Shown piece by piece: positions 45,260 to 56,700 of a stretch of DNA of 64,000 nt. The translations under genes and the position numbers were made by a program. The DNA is from Gnetum montanum. Its lineage: Eukaryota; Streptophyta; Gnetopsida; Gnetales; Gnetaceae. The DNA lies in contig MNCI01014218.1 of assembly GCA_015680685.1 (NCBI GenBank), forward strand, positions 1-64,000. Direction: 5' to 3'. Below the pieces are notes generated by a model. That model saw only the letters and a list, made by a program, of their open reading frames with translations, did not search any database and was not told where the DNA came from. Position 1 is the first letter of the stretch; every line of letters starts with the position of its first letter.

Positions 45260-47391
45260 TCAAATGATTATTTTTGTGAGAGTTTATCTGGGCTTTTGGT
45301 TCTGAAGAAAGGTCTTTTCTTTTTATAGTTGTCAGAACCAGCAGTAGGTTGAATATTTACAGCTCTCGCAGCGTTACGTTGCTGTGGTTGAGTAGGGAGT
45401 TCCCCTTGCATTCTTGGAGTAGGAGGTGTTATGGGAACTACAGGTGGAAGATGCGCGGATGGATTTGGAGGATGGTAAGTATGTGGGGTGCCTCTTGGAG
45501 GAGAAGGAGTCCTCCTAAAGTACTCCCGAACTTGGTAGTGATGTTGGGAAGTTTTGTGACTCATAGAGTCACTTGGAGAAACCGGCTGCTACACATAATA
45601 GCCATAAGGATCAGGTTGCCGGTAAGGGTACTGTTGTGTTGGCGGTGACATCCCCCATGACTGTGGGTATTGCCACTACTGATGCTCTCTGATGGGTTGT
45701 GGTGGAGTTCCACTTGCATTGTACGTTAGTGGTTGGTGGAACTGCCTTGGGTTACCTTGAGGATAAGATAACCTTTGGGGTGTTTGCTGTTGGTTAAGTC
45801 TTGGATTAAGTGCACAAACCCCAGACTCCTATAGATGTGAGATGATTGGACAACATCCCTTGGGATGATCATAGTGACAGATCTCACATCCACCATCATC
45901 GTTTGTGTCTGAATCCACAACCTCATCGAAGATAGTAATTTTCCTCTTACTCTTGTTATGTGCAGGGCCTAAATCTCTTTGCTTTGTATTAGCTTTGTCA
46001 CTACTTCATTCCTCCTTAGACTCCTTTACGATTTTCAAGAAGGTTTCAAGTCTGGAGTCTAAGGAATCCCACAATTGATCCATCTTAGTTGATACTTCTA
46101 TTGTTAGTTTTTAAATCAGAAAGGTTTTTTTGTTCACCAACTCTTCAAGTGATGACTCTTCCTCTTCATCACAAAATTTCACTCCCTTCTTTCGAAGGGA
46201 GGGATCACGGTTGTATTCTTTCGCACTTTCCCTTTTTCATAGCTCACCTTCTTCTTTTGCTACTTGTTCAAACAAGTGATGTACTTCATGGGCTCTAAGT
46301 TGTGATAGTCTCCCTTGGGCATAACTCCCAAGGATTCTTCTAGTTTCATGCCTTAGCCCATCTATGATGTGGTGGAGTTGATCTCGATGTGTGTAACCAT
46401 GGCCTGGGCAACAATGTAACAATGCGTAGTAGTGGCCCATGGTAGCATCCAAGGGTCAATGAGTACCTTGCTTCCATCCTTGGATCTACTTATGCAAGTT
46501 AGACACTCTGGAGTATGTTTGATACTTATCGTTGAAGAGTTCTAACATCGTAATCCACCTCCTAATGGTTTCCGATTCTAAGGACTGGTACCAACTCTCT
46601 GCTTCCTTGGTGAGTGTCCTGGAAAACAACTTAAGTTTTTGCCACTCGTTCTCTATGTTTTGCAAGGCGCAGGCATCATGCAATGCCTGTAAATGATGTT
46701 GAGAATTAGCATTGTATCCCCCTTCGAATCATGAGATATTTTTCATGTCTAAGCGTTTGATCCGACTATCTCTTAAATGCCTTGTTGGAATTCTTATTGC
46801 CTTCGTTATGTCAAGCATACTTTGGGTGGTAAGTAGGGGCTCGTCATGATCATCTCTTTCATGACACCTATGATTTCTGCGTTGTTCCCTACTTTTCCTT
46901 CGTTCATGCCCTTGTCCTCTCTCTCGACTCTCTAGTCGAGATCTCTCACTTTGTCTATCTTTATCCTCATCGTTGTGCTCTATGACTGCACCCAGAGGTG
47001 GAAGGAGAGGGTGAGTGATGTGAAGAAGGGGAAGAAGAAGGGAAACCATCACCATGATGATGTTTCTTGCTTTCTCTTTGGATGCTTCGGCCCCGATCGT
47101 GGTGACGATCTAAGTGCCCATCATTGTCATGTGTTGTAGTTCCCTCTGTGAATAGTTGGCATTCATGGGCATCAGAACCAAGGTTGTGTATCGTGGATCG
47201 TAGATTCTGATACCCCACCTCCTCACTATTGTTAGGAGGGGGAACATCTCTGATTTTCCCAAGGACGTGCCAGACCTCTTTGCCCTTCAATAGTGTATTT
47301 TTTCTCTCCTGCCTTGAGTCCCTCATATGTTGTAAAGCTGTGGGATGGTAATCCCTTATGTCAAAATTTTTCGCAACATATTCAGCATATA
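45260..47391 (-). pseudogene. gag of the split minus-strand element
   Basis: It is the reverse-strand sister of 12136-14105, with the same order. It starts inside the gap and has an Arg/Glu/His-rich region (47055-46850). The core AESWYQSLESETIRRW with ELFNDKYQTYSRV lies at 46640-46500, and LHHIIDGLRHETRRILGSYA at 46400-46330. A knuckle CEICHYDHPKGCC (about 45890-45850) and a Pro-rich part (45564-45268) follow. Stops interrupt it at about 46735, 46486, 46459, 46237, 46110, 46008, 45830 and 45620. It helps define frames lost in the other copy. Confidence 0.8.
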
Positions 47392-48207
47392 NNNNNNNNN
47401 NNNNNNNNNNNNNNNNNNNNNNNNNNNNNNNNNNNNNNNNNNNNNNNNNNNNNNNNNNNNNNNNNNNNNNNNNNNNNNNNNNNNNNNNNNNNNNNNNNNN
47501 NNNNNNNNNNNNNNNNNNNNNNNNNNNNNNNNNNNNNNNNNNNNNNNNNNNNNNNNNNNNNNNNNNNNNNNNNNNNNNNNNNNNNNNNNNNNNNNNNNNN
47601 NNNNNNNNNNNNNNNNNNNNNNNNNNNNNNNNNNNNNNNNNNNNNNNNNNNNNNNNNNNNNNNNNNNNNNNNNNNNNNNNNNNNNNNNNNNNNNNNNNNN
47701 NNNNNNNNNNNNNNNNNNNNNNNNNNNNNNNNNNNNNNNNNNNNNNNNNNNNNNNNNNNNNNNNNNNNNNNNNNNNNNNNNNNNNNNNNNNNNNNNNNNN
47801 NNNNNNNNNNNNNNNNNNNNNNNNNNNNNNNNNNNNNNNNNNNNNNNNNNNNNNNNNNNNNNNNNNNNNNNNNNNNNNNNNNNNNNNNNNNNNNNNNNNN
47901 NNNNNNNNNNNNNNNNNNNNNNNNNNNNNNNNNNNNNNNNNNNNNNNNNNNNNNNNNNNNNNNNNNNNNNNNNNNNNNNNNNNNNNNNNNNNNNNNNNNN
48001 NNNNNNNNNNNNNNNNNNNNNNNNNNNNNNNNNNNNNNNNNNNNNNNNNNNNNNNNNNNNNNNNNNNNNNNNNNNNNNNNNNNNNNNNNNNNNNNNNNNN
48101 NNNNNNNNNNNNNNNNNNNNNNNNNNNNNNNNNNNNNNNNNNNNNNNNNNNNNNNNNNNNNNNNNNNNNNNNNNNNNNNNNNNNNNNNNNNNNNNNNNNN
48201 NNNNNNN
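47392..48207. other. Assembly gap (816 N)
   Basis: All N. It hides the gag start, primer-binding site and most of the 5' LTR of the split element. The LTR is GATATC-palindrome-rich and occurs many times in this window, which may be why assembly failed. The open frames spanning it are artefacts. Confidence 0.99.
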
Positions 48208-48342
48208 CACCTCTTATTTATAGATATGATGGCACACTGCGATATCGCGTACGCAATATCGCATGGGAAGACGCGATATTGCGGGGGATGCGATATCGCG
48301 GCAGACGCGATATCGCAGCCCATGCGATATCGCATCCCATCA
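48208..48342 (-). repeat. Outer part of the 5' LTR (split minus-strand element)
   Basis: It has CACCTCTTATTTATAGATATGA (TATA region on the minus strand), then about six GCGATATCGC/GCGATATTGC palindromes, ending in CCCATCA. ATAGT follows, which matches the duplication at 26077-26081. Confidence 0.88.
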
Positions 48343-49265
48343 ATAGTCATTTCTCAACGTAGATCACTAAGTGTAGAAAGGACTTGCAACAACATTTATT
48401 ACAATGCAAATTGATTAGGAGACCAGTGTAGAGGACACCTTGCATACTACCATAGATTTCAATGATATTTTTGTATTCTTAAATCCTACTAATCTATATT
48501 TTTTTAACCTATTTGTGTATAACATTTCATAGAATTTAATATAAAGTTTTAAGTACTTTGTTTTGGCCATATTATCTCTTATTTTCTCTCTTTCTATTAT
48601 TGGTTTAGTGCTAAAAATCATAGTTACATATTCTTGTTTAAAACACTTGGTAACAAAATTGTTAAAGTCCTTAGGTGCTAGACAACATAAGGTATCCTAG
48701 ATCCTTTTCCACGTGCATGGATCTTGGGGTTAAAACTATTTATACAGATTTTTTTGGTTTTCCAACCTAATTTTTTTCATTATTATAATTTTCTGGCACT
48801 AGAAGGAGGACCTTTGCCTAACTTTTTCATCTAGAATCTTTTTGCTAAAAAATAATCTACTTGTTTCTACCTTGCGTAGCATGTTTAACAAAGTAAAACT
48901 TAGTTTGGATTTTTTGTAATCCAAGTGTGTGACATCATAGCTAGTTTCATTTTAACACTTTTAAAAATTAAAATAAAAAAAATTTCTTATTACTATTTTT
49001 TATAGTTGTAATGCACAACATTGTTCCTATTCCTTGCATTTATAGTTCACAAAATTATCTTTGCAATTACAGTGCATATTGCTTTATCCATTTCCTATAT
49101 TTGTAGGTTGTAGTTTTTCTTTGGTTTCTTTACATACACTAAATCCTATTTTCATTTTTCTCAGTGTTGTTAAATATGTTAGAAAAAATTTAAAAAATCT
49201 TTGTTATAGCTACAGTGTATGATATTTTTCCCTATTTCTATACTTATGTTTTAGCCCAGTTTGGC
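48343..49265. other. Flank of the split element, no gene recognised
   Basis: AT-rich. By position it may be LTR or leader of the old Tat-like relative whose gag begins near 50380, but no LTR edges are readable. Confidence 0.35.
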
Positions 49266-49445
49266 TTATATGTTACATCTGCTATAGCTCTCATAAGCTA
49301 TAGCTCGAATACGCTATAGCTCTCATACACTATAGACTTCATATGCCATATGTTATAGCTCTCATACACTATAGATCTGATACATTGTAAACTCTCATAT
49401 ACTACAAGCATATAATTTGCAAGCTTATATGCTACAAGCTACCAC
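49266..49445 (+). repeat. Array of CTATAGCTCTCATACACTAT-like words
   Basis: About six copies of an 18-22-bp word (CTATAGCTCTCATACACTAT, CTCGAATACGCTATAG, TTATATGCTACAAGC). It precedes the gag of the old Tat-like relative, the same place as the GCGTATACGC-rich leader of the younger copy. It may be the same array after C-to-T decay. Confidence 0.5.
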
Positions 49446-50379
49446 TTGTTTAAAGCTTTAAAACCTTTATGTTATTTACCCAATTAATTGGTCCCATCCA
49501 AGTTTTTCGTTTTGCTTCAATCTTTCTACACTACAACATCATTGCCATGGCCATGAACTAGGAATTCACTCACATTTATGACCATAAGGACCCAATTGTA
49601 ATGGAATGAAGGAAATCCCTTAGGCTTATGGGATGCAACTCCACACACGTTAACATTATTGAAGAATATTATAGTTTTATTTATGAAAAAATATAAGCTA
49701 GTCTACCTATCCCATGTAAGGAGTTAGAATATAAGTGTGAGTTCAATTTGTTCATAAGAATGAGAAGGAGTATGTTCCTTTTTCATATGGGAAAATTGAA
49801 ATTTCAAAAATTAACGTTAACTTGTTAGCTTAATTAGTAGATGTTGATGAGGAAGTTCTGATGAGTGAGGAGGCTAGTTTCAAACAAGACCAAGAGGATC
49901 AAGATGGGTTTAGAGGTTACTATGATAATGATATTAATGTGGAGGAGATTGTATAATAATCCATCCCTAAATTTTTCTTAAATAACCCTTCTACTCCACA
50001 CCAATAATAAGTTAGATAATGTCTACCACCTCCTTAGATCAAACATCATAACCAACTTTCTAGGTCTCCTTCCTCTTCGCAACCATGTCATTTGCAACGT
50101 AGCCTTATTCCACATGGCCACTACCAACTACCTCTTCCACACCACCTCATTTTATCATTTTAGTAGGCACTTCTTCAGGACCTCAAGTCCTACAAACTTC
50201 TTGCCAAACTTTTATCCTATTTATTTCATAAATCCTGGCTCAAATGTTATTCTCCCTATTTAATTCCCCTATAGCAATGACCATAAGACATTTCCAACCC
50301 ATGCTGTGATCCATCACATGATCTTAACGTTCAACCATTGGTGTAGCTAGCCATTTAACCAACCCAGCTTGTAGGAGCA
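49446..50379 (+). other. Probable leader/gag N-terminal region of the old Tat-like relative
   Basis: No continuous frame. The last part, with PFQPMLZSI-like and Pro/Gln/Ser-rich readings in several frames, fits a decayed low-complexity gag start, but this is weak. Confidence 0.3.
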
Positions 50380-53020
50380 TCCTAGAGCCTAGATCAAGAT
50401 TTTCAATTGATCCAAAGCCTTACCAATTAACTAAAAAATATTGAGGCCAACACCATTTAGATGGTAAAGATCATGAAATTTTACGAGGAAGATCCATTCA
50501 ATCCCACTATCCTTCAAATAACTCTTCTTGTAGGCATTTTAATCCCTCACTTCACCAAATACAATGGTGAAGGTGACGCCAACGCTCATCTAATTACCTT
50601 TTATTTTAGGTGACTACTACTGTAGGCTAAACCACACACTGTGTTGTGTGTCTTCCTCATGTCCTTGATAAAAAAAGCCTTAGATTGGTACCAAGCACTA
50701 CCTAGATGGTTTATCTCTTCTTTGGATGACTTGATAAACCAGTTAACCTTTTTAAGTATAACTCGAAGCTTGAAATGAAACTAGACTAAGTCATAAAAGT
50801 GATATAAGAGCTCCTTGAACTTGTCCAAAAGTTTATATAAAGATGGAATGCTACACTTAACAACATACATGAACCCATCTTTGAAATGCATCTTCTAGCC
50901 ATTTTCAAGGGGGTAGGTAATGATTTTATCAAGTCTAAGCTACATTATTTAGATCACCGATCCCTTAGTTAAGCCTTCTCCCATGTCAAAAACATAGAGA
51001 ATGTAGCATAAGCCAACAACGATCCTACCTACATAACTTACAAAAGATAACATATGAAAAAAGATAGGTAAAAGGACAAATAAGTGCATGTAGCCATGGG
51101 TAGAGTGGCCAAAAAACCTAAAACAATGGCAATGCCAAGAACAACACAACCTAAGGTCCATTGTAACTATTCAAACATCAACCTCTAGTGCTTCTATGTC
51201 TAATTATCCAAAGTCCAACTTTAAACAAAAGGATAGGTTCAATTATAATAAATTATCCATGAAACCATTAGAGCTTCTTAATTAGTTACTCAAGAGTAGC
51301 TATATCCAATACAAAAAACTTTCTAAGAACACTTGTAAGAGGCATGATCACCTATGTAAGATCGCTAAGGATCCCACCATAGTCATAAAAGATAATTCTT
51401 CCATGCCCAAATACTTCAAGTAAGATAGGTTTTACCGCTATCATAAACTTCCTTGCCATGATATTTATTTCTGTTTGGTCTTAAAAGATGATCTATAGAA
51501 GATGATAGATAGTGGGGAACTAGTTCTAGATGCATCCAACCTTGCTAGACCTCAAAATCAATCCATGCAAGTGTACAAGGACACTTTCAACATTGATAAT
51601 GATCAATTTTATATAGCCACATTCAATATTCAAGACAAGCCTAAACCTACTTGGGATCCATTTATGGTTGGGTACCTCCTTGTGATGAAAGGGCTTCGAC
51701 TTCTACGAGTTTAAGAATCCTATTTGTTATAAGAATACCACCACCTATGCATTCTAAAACACCTTTTTCATTAGATTTCCCCCTCCCATCATCGATAAAC
51801 CTACAATCCAAGTTAATCTCTTCTCAACCAAATAAGAAGTAATCACCTTTGAAACAACGTAAGAAGCTAGTTGCTAAGCCTAAGGATAAAGATGCCAATC
51901 AACCAAAAGTTTGGAAGGAAGTAGGCCCACTGAATCCTACTTCAATTTCAGCTATACCCATGAATGCTAATGCTCAAATTGCATCAACTAGCTAAACTAA
52001 GGAGGACAAAGAAACATAAGAGAAGGGAGAAGGATAAAAACAACCAACATTAAAACATGAGGTCAAAATCCTACGTAGAATGGAGAGGTTAAGGCCAAAA
52101 AAATTTATAATTCATCCAATAATGATAAAGACTTCCTTACTACCATGGAGTACGTCAAGCTCTCATTAAAATAAAATAATACTTCTTTGAGCTTGTATGA
52201 CTTAGTTATGATCTTTCCTACCCATCGGGAAGCCCTAGTTAAGATGTTAACTTCCATTTCCATAAGTGAGGACATTGTAGTCAAGAAAGAGTCTATTCAT
52301 GTAGTAATAGTACCATCCTCACCTAGGGAAGAAACATAGCAAGCCATCTTGATGTTTCATGATAGTGAGATGAAAACCAATCCACAAAGTGATGAAGTGT
52401 TAAGAGCTTCCCTTGTCATAATGATCAGAGTTGGCCAATACAGGGTACATCGTGTATAGATTGATGATGGAGCAGCTACAAATGTGATCCCCCTATCCAT
52501 CATAGAATGCTTAGGCTTGGTTGAAAACATCTAGGGTACCTCCACTTCTACATGTAAGTCATTTAATAGGTCACATGTAGTAGGGAAATGGTCCATCTCA
52601 TTAGATCTCGTAACCATGGAATAATTCCACACATCTACTGATTTCCTAGTGGTTGAAGAAATACTAGGCTTCAACCCAATCCTAGGAAGACCATGGTTAG
52701 CCAAGTTACAGGCAATTTTTTCCATGATCCACCAAGAGATTCATCTACCTTATGAGGGAGGTGACATCATTATCCATGGAGATAGTGCAATCCCCTTGCT
52801 AGTGAACAATGTTGATATAGAACAAGGATTTGAGGTGAAGTTTCAAGAAGAAACCCTGATGGCTTGAAATAAAGCCAAAAATCATAATAGAACCAACCAA
52901 GCCAAAGCCAATAACACTAGGACCATAAGAAAAACCTTGATAAGAGCTCCCATTTAGCACTATGAATGAAGGAAATAGGGAATATAAAATCATGCAACAA
53001 AAATCTTATAAGTTTTCTAA
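50380..53020 (+). pseudogene. gag-protease of an old Tat-like relative
   Basis: Stop-filled but readable along the gag-pro of the younger element (43602-40064). It has KIMKFYEEDP, HFTKYNGEGDANAHLITF and KKALDWYQALPRWFISSLDD (50460-50740), and a knuckle with CxxH lost (RFYRYHKLPCHDIYFC, 51430-51475). Next are the MIDSGELVLDASNLARPQNQ block (51502), the protease active site IDDGAATNVIPLSIIE (about 52462-52510), and FLVVEEILGFNPILGRPWL with IHQEIHLPYEGGDIIIHGD (52640-52790). The last shared stretch is PFSTMNEGNREYKIM (52950-53000). It ends where the younger copy ends. The copy is far older than the one nested at 29395-43735. Its RT is not seen up to 58990. Confidence 0.8.
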
Positions 53021-53749
53021 TTTGTCCAAGATTAATGTGTTATCTATTTTTCTTTTCCTTGTACCGATGATGTGGCCATTTAGATTAATAACATTGTTTA
53101 CATTTTTTCTTCATATGCTTATATTTTTCTTTACAATTTTTTCCTTTATTATATCATATTTGCCAATTTGCTATGTAGCCTTATTTTACATTTTTTACAT
53201 TAATTCATAGTGTGTATTTATTTTTATATTTACATAAAAATATAAAATAACATAAAAATAGAAAACATGAAATATATAAAAAATAGAAAATATAAAAATA
53301 ATAAATTAAAAATTTAATAGCCAAGAGACTCATATAACCTAAAATAAATGGTAGCCATAGTCACAGTGTGACAGATAATGAAAACCAAAAAAATATATAA
53401 TAGCCATAGTTGTAGTGTGTAATAGGTAAAATAAAAAATAAAAATAATACATAATCTCTATGGCTACGATATCCAAATAGAAAAAAAACAAAAATATAGC
53501 CAAAAAAGAAAATATGACAAGTCCATCAATGGCCAAACTAAGCCATAGGGGGAAGAGAAGAGTCATTAGTAAGATCATTGTCAACATCGTTGGGGGCTGT
53601 AAGTAGTAAAACATCAAAATATTAGTAACCATACTAACAAAAAACATAACCATAAAACAATGAAAAACACATAAAAAAATATAACATAAAAAAAATTTCC
53701 ATAACAAAAAATATAACATAAAAATATCCATAGGAGGAAATCTTTGGAG

Positions 53750-56700
53750 GCTAGCCTTCAATCTATGAAGAATTTATTCTTCACTCATGTTGGCCCAATT
53801 GATATCCTCTAGAGCCACCCTATCAAGATTTTTCCCTTCTCCAAATCGTTTCACTCAGGAGGAGCACAAGAAGAGGTAGCCATTGAAATTTTCCTAGATG
53901 TGGTAGTAATTCAAGAAGTAGGGGAATCAATAGTNTTATCAAGATTTTTCCCTTCTCCAAATCGTTTCACTCAGGAGGAGCACAAGAAGAGGTAGCCACT
54001 GAACTCCTATAACTTGCTAAAGATGTCTTTTTCACCTATGCCCTACACAAATAACTTATATTTCCATTGTTTCATAGCTGCATCATTCCATGATTTAATA
54101 TAATTTTTCTTTTCCACTTTGTACAACTTCTTGTGTGCCTTCTACTTATTTCTCCACTCTAATACCCAAGTGTAGTAATTACGCCCTTTCTTGGTTCTAT
54201 GAACTATCATCTCTAGCTACATGTCATTCTCCACATTGCTCTTGGCTAGATAAATCTTCTCTTATATGGCATTTTAATAATGAGACCACTTGATCTCCTT
54301 TGTGTGTAAGGAATCCTTGTTGGTCACACATGCCTCTATAAACTCCTTACTATCTTCAAGGCTTCTAACTTTCTCTATCAACTTCTTGTTTTTCTTTTCT
54401 AATGCTACAAACTATTTCCACAAGATTTTGTTCGGAAATTGGGACTTCCAAATGTATTTGCATAAGATGTAGTACATTTTGTAGCCTCCTTATACAATCT
54501 TCATAGAGAGTTCTCTACATTGGATGACAACTCAAGAAACTCATTGAACTCAAAGCTTCACAAAGGATTCCATTTCACCTTGAAAACTATCATTGAAAAA
54601 CATTTAAAGCATAAAAATATTAAAGCACTAAAAAACATTAAAAAAATAAAAATATTAAAAACTATTTAAAACCATAGAAAACATAAAACCATAAAGCCAT
54701 AAAAACCTAAGAACATAAAAATATATAAACAAAAAATGCAAAAAAAACATAATTTAATTTTTCCTTACCAACATCTAGAGCTAGATGTTGTAGCTTGTTG
54801 ATCATGTCATTTATCATTTCCTTTATAAATTCCATATTATCTTCTATCTCTGTCCAAGGTTTAGTGTAGAATGTGAATGTGGATGTTTCTAGAGGAGGCT
54901 CATGCCCTACAGTGATCATGAAAATTAATATAATTTATAAAAAAAAATATAAATTTTGAAAAAACTATAAATAAATAAAATATATAATTCTAAAATTTCA
55001 TGGGAAGATCAAGAGATATATCCATCAAAGGGTTATATTTTGAAGGTAACTCACTTAATATGGAATCCAAGACATCTTGTGCTTCCTTAGATGCCCTTTC
55101 CTCTTCTTCTTGGCATCGTTGCTCCTACTATACAGTAGTCTTAGTAGCCAATTCCTACTTTTTTCCTACAAGAAGAACAAAGCCATAAAAAATAAAATAA
55201 ATTAGTAAACATTTTTAATAAAAAAAAATGTTAAAATCAAAAATAAAATTTTAATTAAGAATCAAATTAAAAATATATACATACCATCAACACCTTGAGT
55301 AGCCTTGAAGAACTTGATCACTATTTTCTTGGGTGCTATTTGGCTAGGAACTAGAAATTTTTATTTAACCCATGGCCTTTTGATCTTTTCTTTGGTAGCA
55401 CCATTTACTTCCTTACATGACATTTTTGTTCTTTTTTCCTTGTCACACATAGCATGTGCCTTCATTTCCATGTTATTAGGGGAATAAGCACATAAACCAC
55501 TAATATTCTTAGTGGTAACAAACAACGATTCATCCACATCCTCCATAGGTGGATCTTGGGCATGCAAAACATGAGCAATGTACTTAGCCCAAGGTTTGGA
55601 AAGTTGGGAAATGTCATGTTCCACTCACTTTCCATCTTTCTTGACCACCAAAAACTCTGTAAACCTTCTGAGATGTGCATCAGAAAATGTAAAGTGTATA
55701 TGATACACTGATTCAAGTTTGTTTCAAAGTTTTTATATTTTGCCCCTTAAACCATTGACCAAAAATGTACTCCAATCAAATCTAGTACCATCATTCAACA
55801 CTTTTTTCATACACTAGGCTTGTTGAACCTATGATTTTCTTCTAGACAAAAGCATGGAAAAAAAATCTAGAGTAGCCTCCCTAACATCACATCTATCAAA
55901 AGATAATATTACCATAGAAGGTGAATTGAGTGAAGCCTCCATATCCTCTCTAGAACCAACATCTTTCTCTACTCTAATGGCCACCCTAACATCACTAGTA
56001 GAGATATTGAAATGATTGTTCAACATTAGTTCATCAATGCTCAAAACAATAGGAGAACCATGAACATGAGTAAATAATTTGGTGACTCCCTTATTAAATA
56101 AATCAACAACATTCAACATTTCAGCCTATGACATAGATGGACTAGGAAAAGTAAAAAAATAAAAAAATCTTGCATCATTGATCCTTTATTGGATTTTTTC
56201 AGGGCTCTTATTTGATAGCCATTCCTATGCTTTGTCTACTTCATCTTACTTGAGGAGAATCTTCTCCTTAGAATGACCAGAAGTAACCATGGTAATTGTA
56301 TATTGCACATAAAATCTATAAGAGAGAACATAGTTAGCCTTTTGGCCATTAAATTGTAAACAACTAATGTAGCCTAAAACTGAAAATACTAGAAAACAAT
56401 AAAAATTAAAAATTAAAATAAACAACCAAAACCAAAAATAAAATGCTAAAATGTTGACAAAACAAAAGCAATCTTTGCTCACTTGGCTTAAGCAAAGTTG
56501 GAACTGTAGGTGGAACTTGTGTAAGGGCTCCTAAAATTTGGGAAGTTTAAAATGCATGTGCATGTTTGGTGACCATGCACCTTTTGTATGCATGAGAATA
56601 TCACATTTGGTATTGGGCTAACTTTGTAATGAGTTGGTTAAGCGCTCGTACTCTTACAACCTTACCTTACCGAAATTCCTCCAAGGCGATGTAGGCTACA

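Larger units (their letters stand above)
26082..48342 (-). mobile_element. Gag-protease LTR element, minus strand, split by a nested Tat-like element
   Basis: The left end is a complete 3' LTR (26082-26979, reading TGATGAGTGG on the plus strand). The right end is the outer part of the 5' LTR (48208-48342), the rest being in the assembly gap. ATAGT occurs directly outside both ends (26077-26081 and 48343-48347), so the two LTRs belong to one 22-kb insertion. From the right it has the gap, gag (47391-45260), protease (45255-44359), an untranslated part (44358-43740), then the nested element, then the rest of its own 3' region (28229-26980). No RT or integrase of its own is seen, so it is non-autonomous like the copy at 11139-16614. 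Confidence 0.85.

Noticed and set aside
47293-48414. Long open frames of 284-373 codons on both strands
   Set aside because: They run through 816 Ns; the frames are an effect of the gap.
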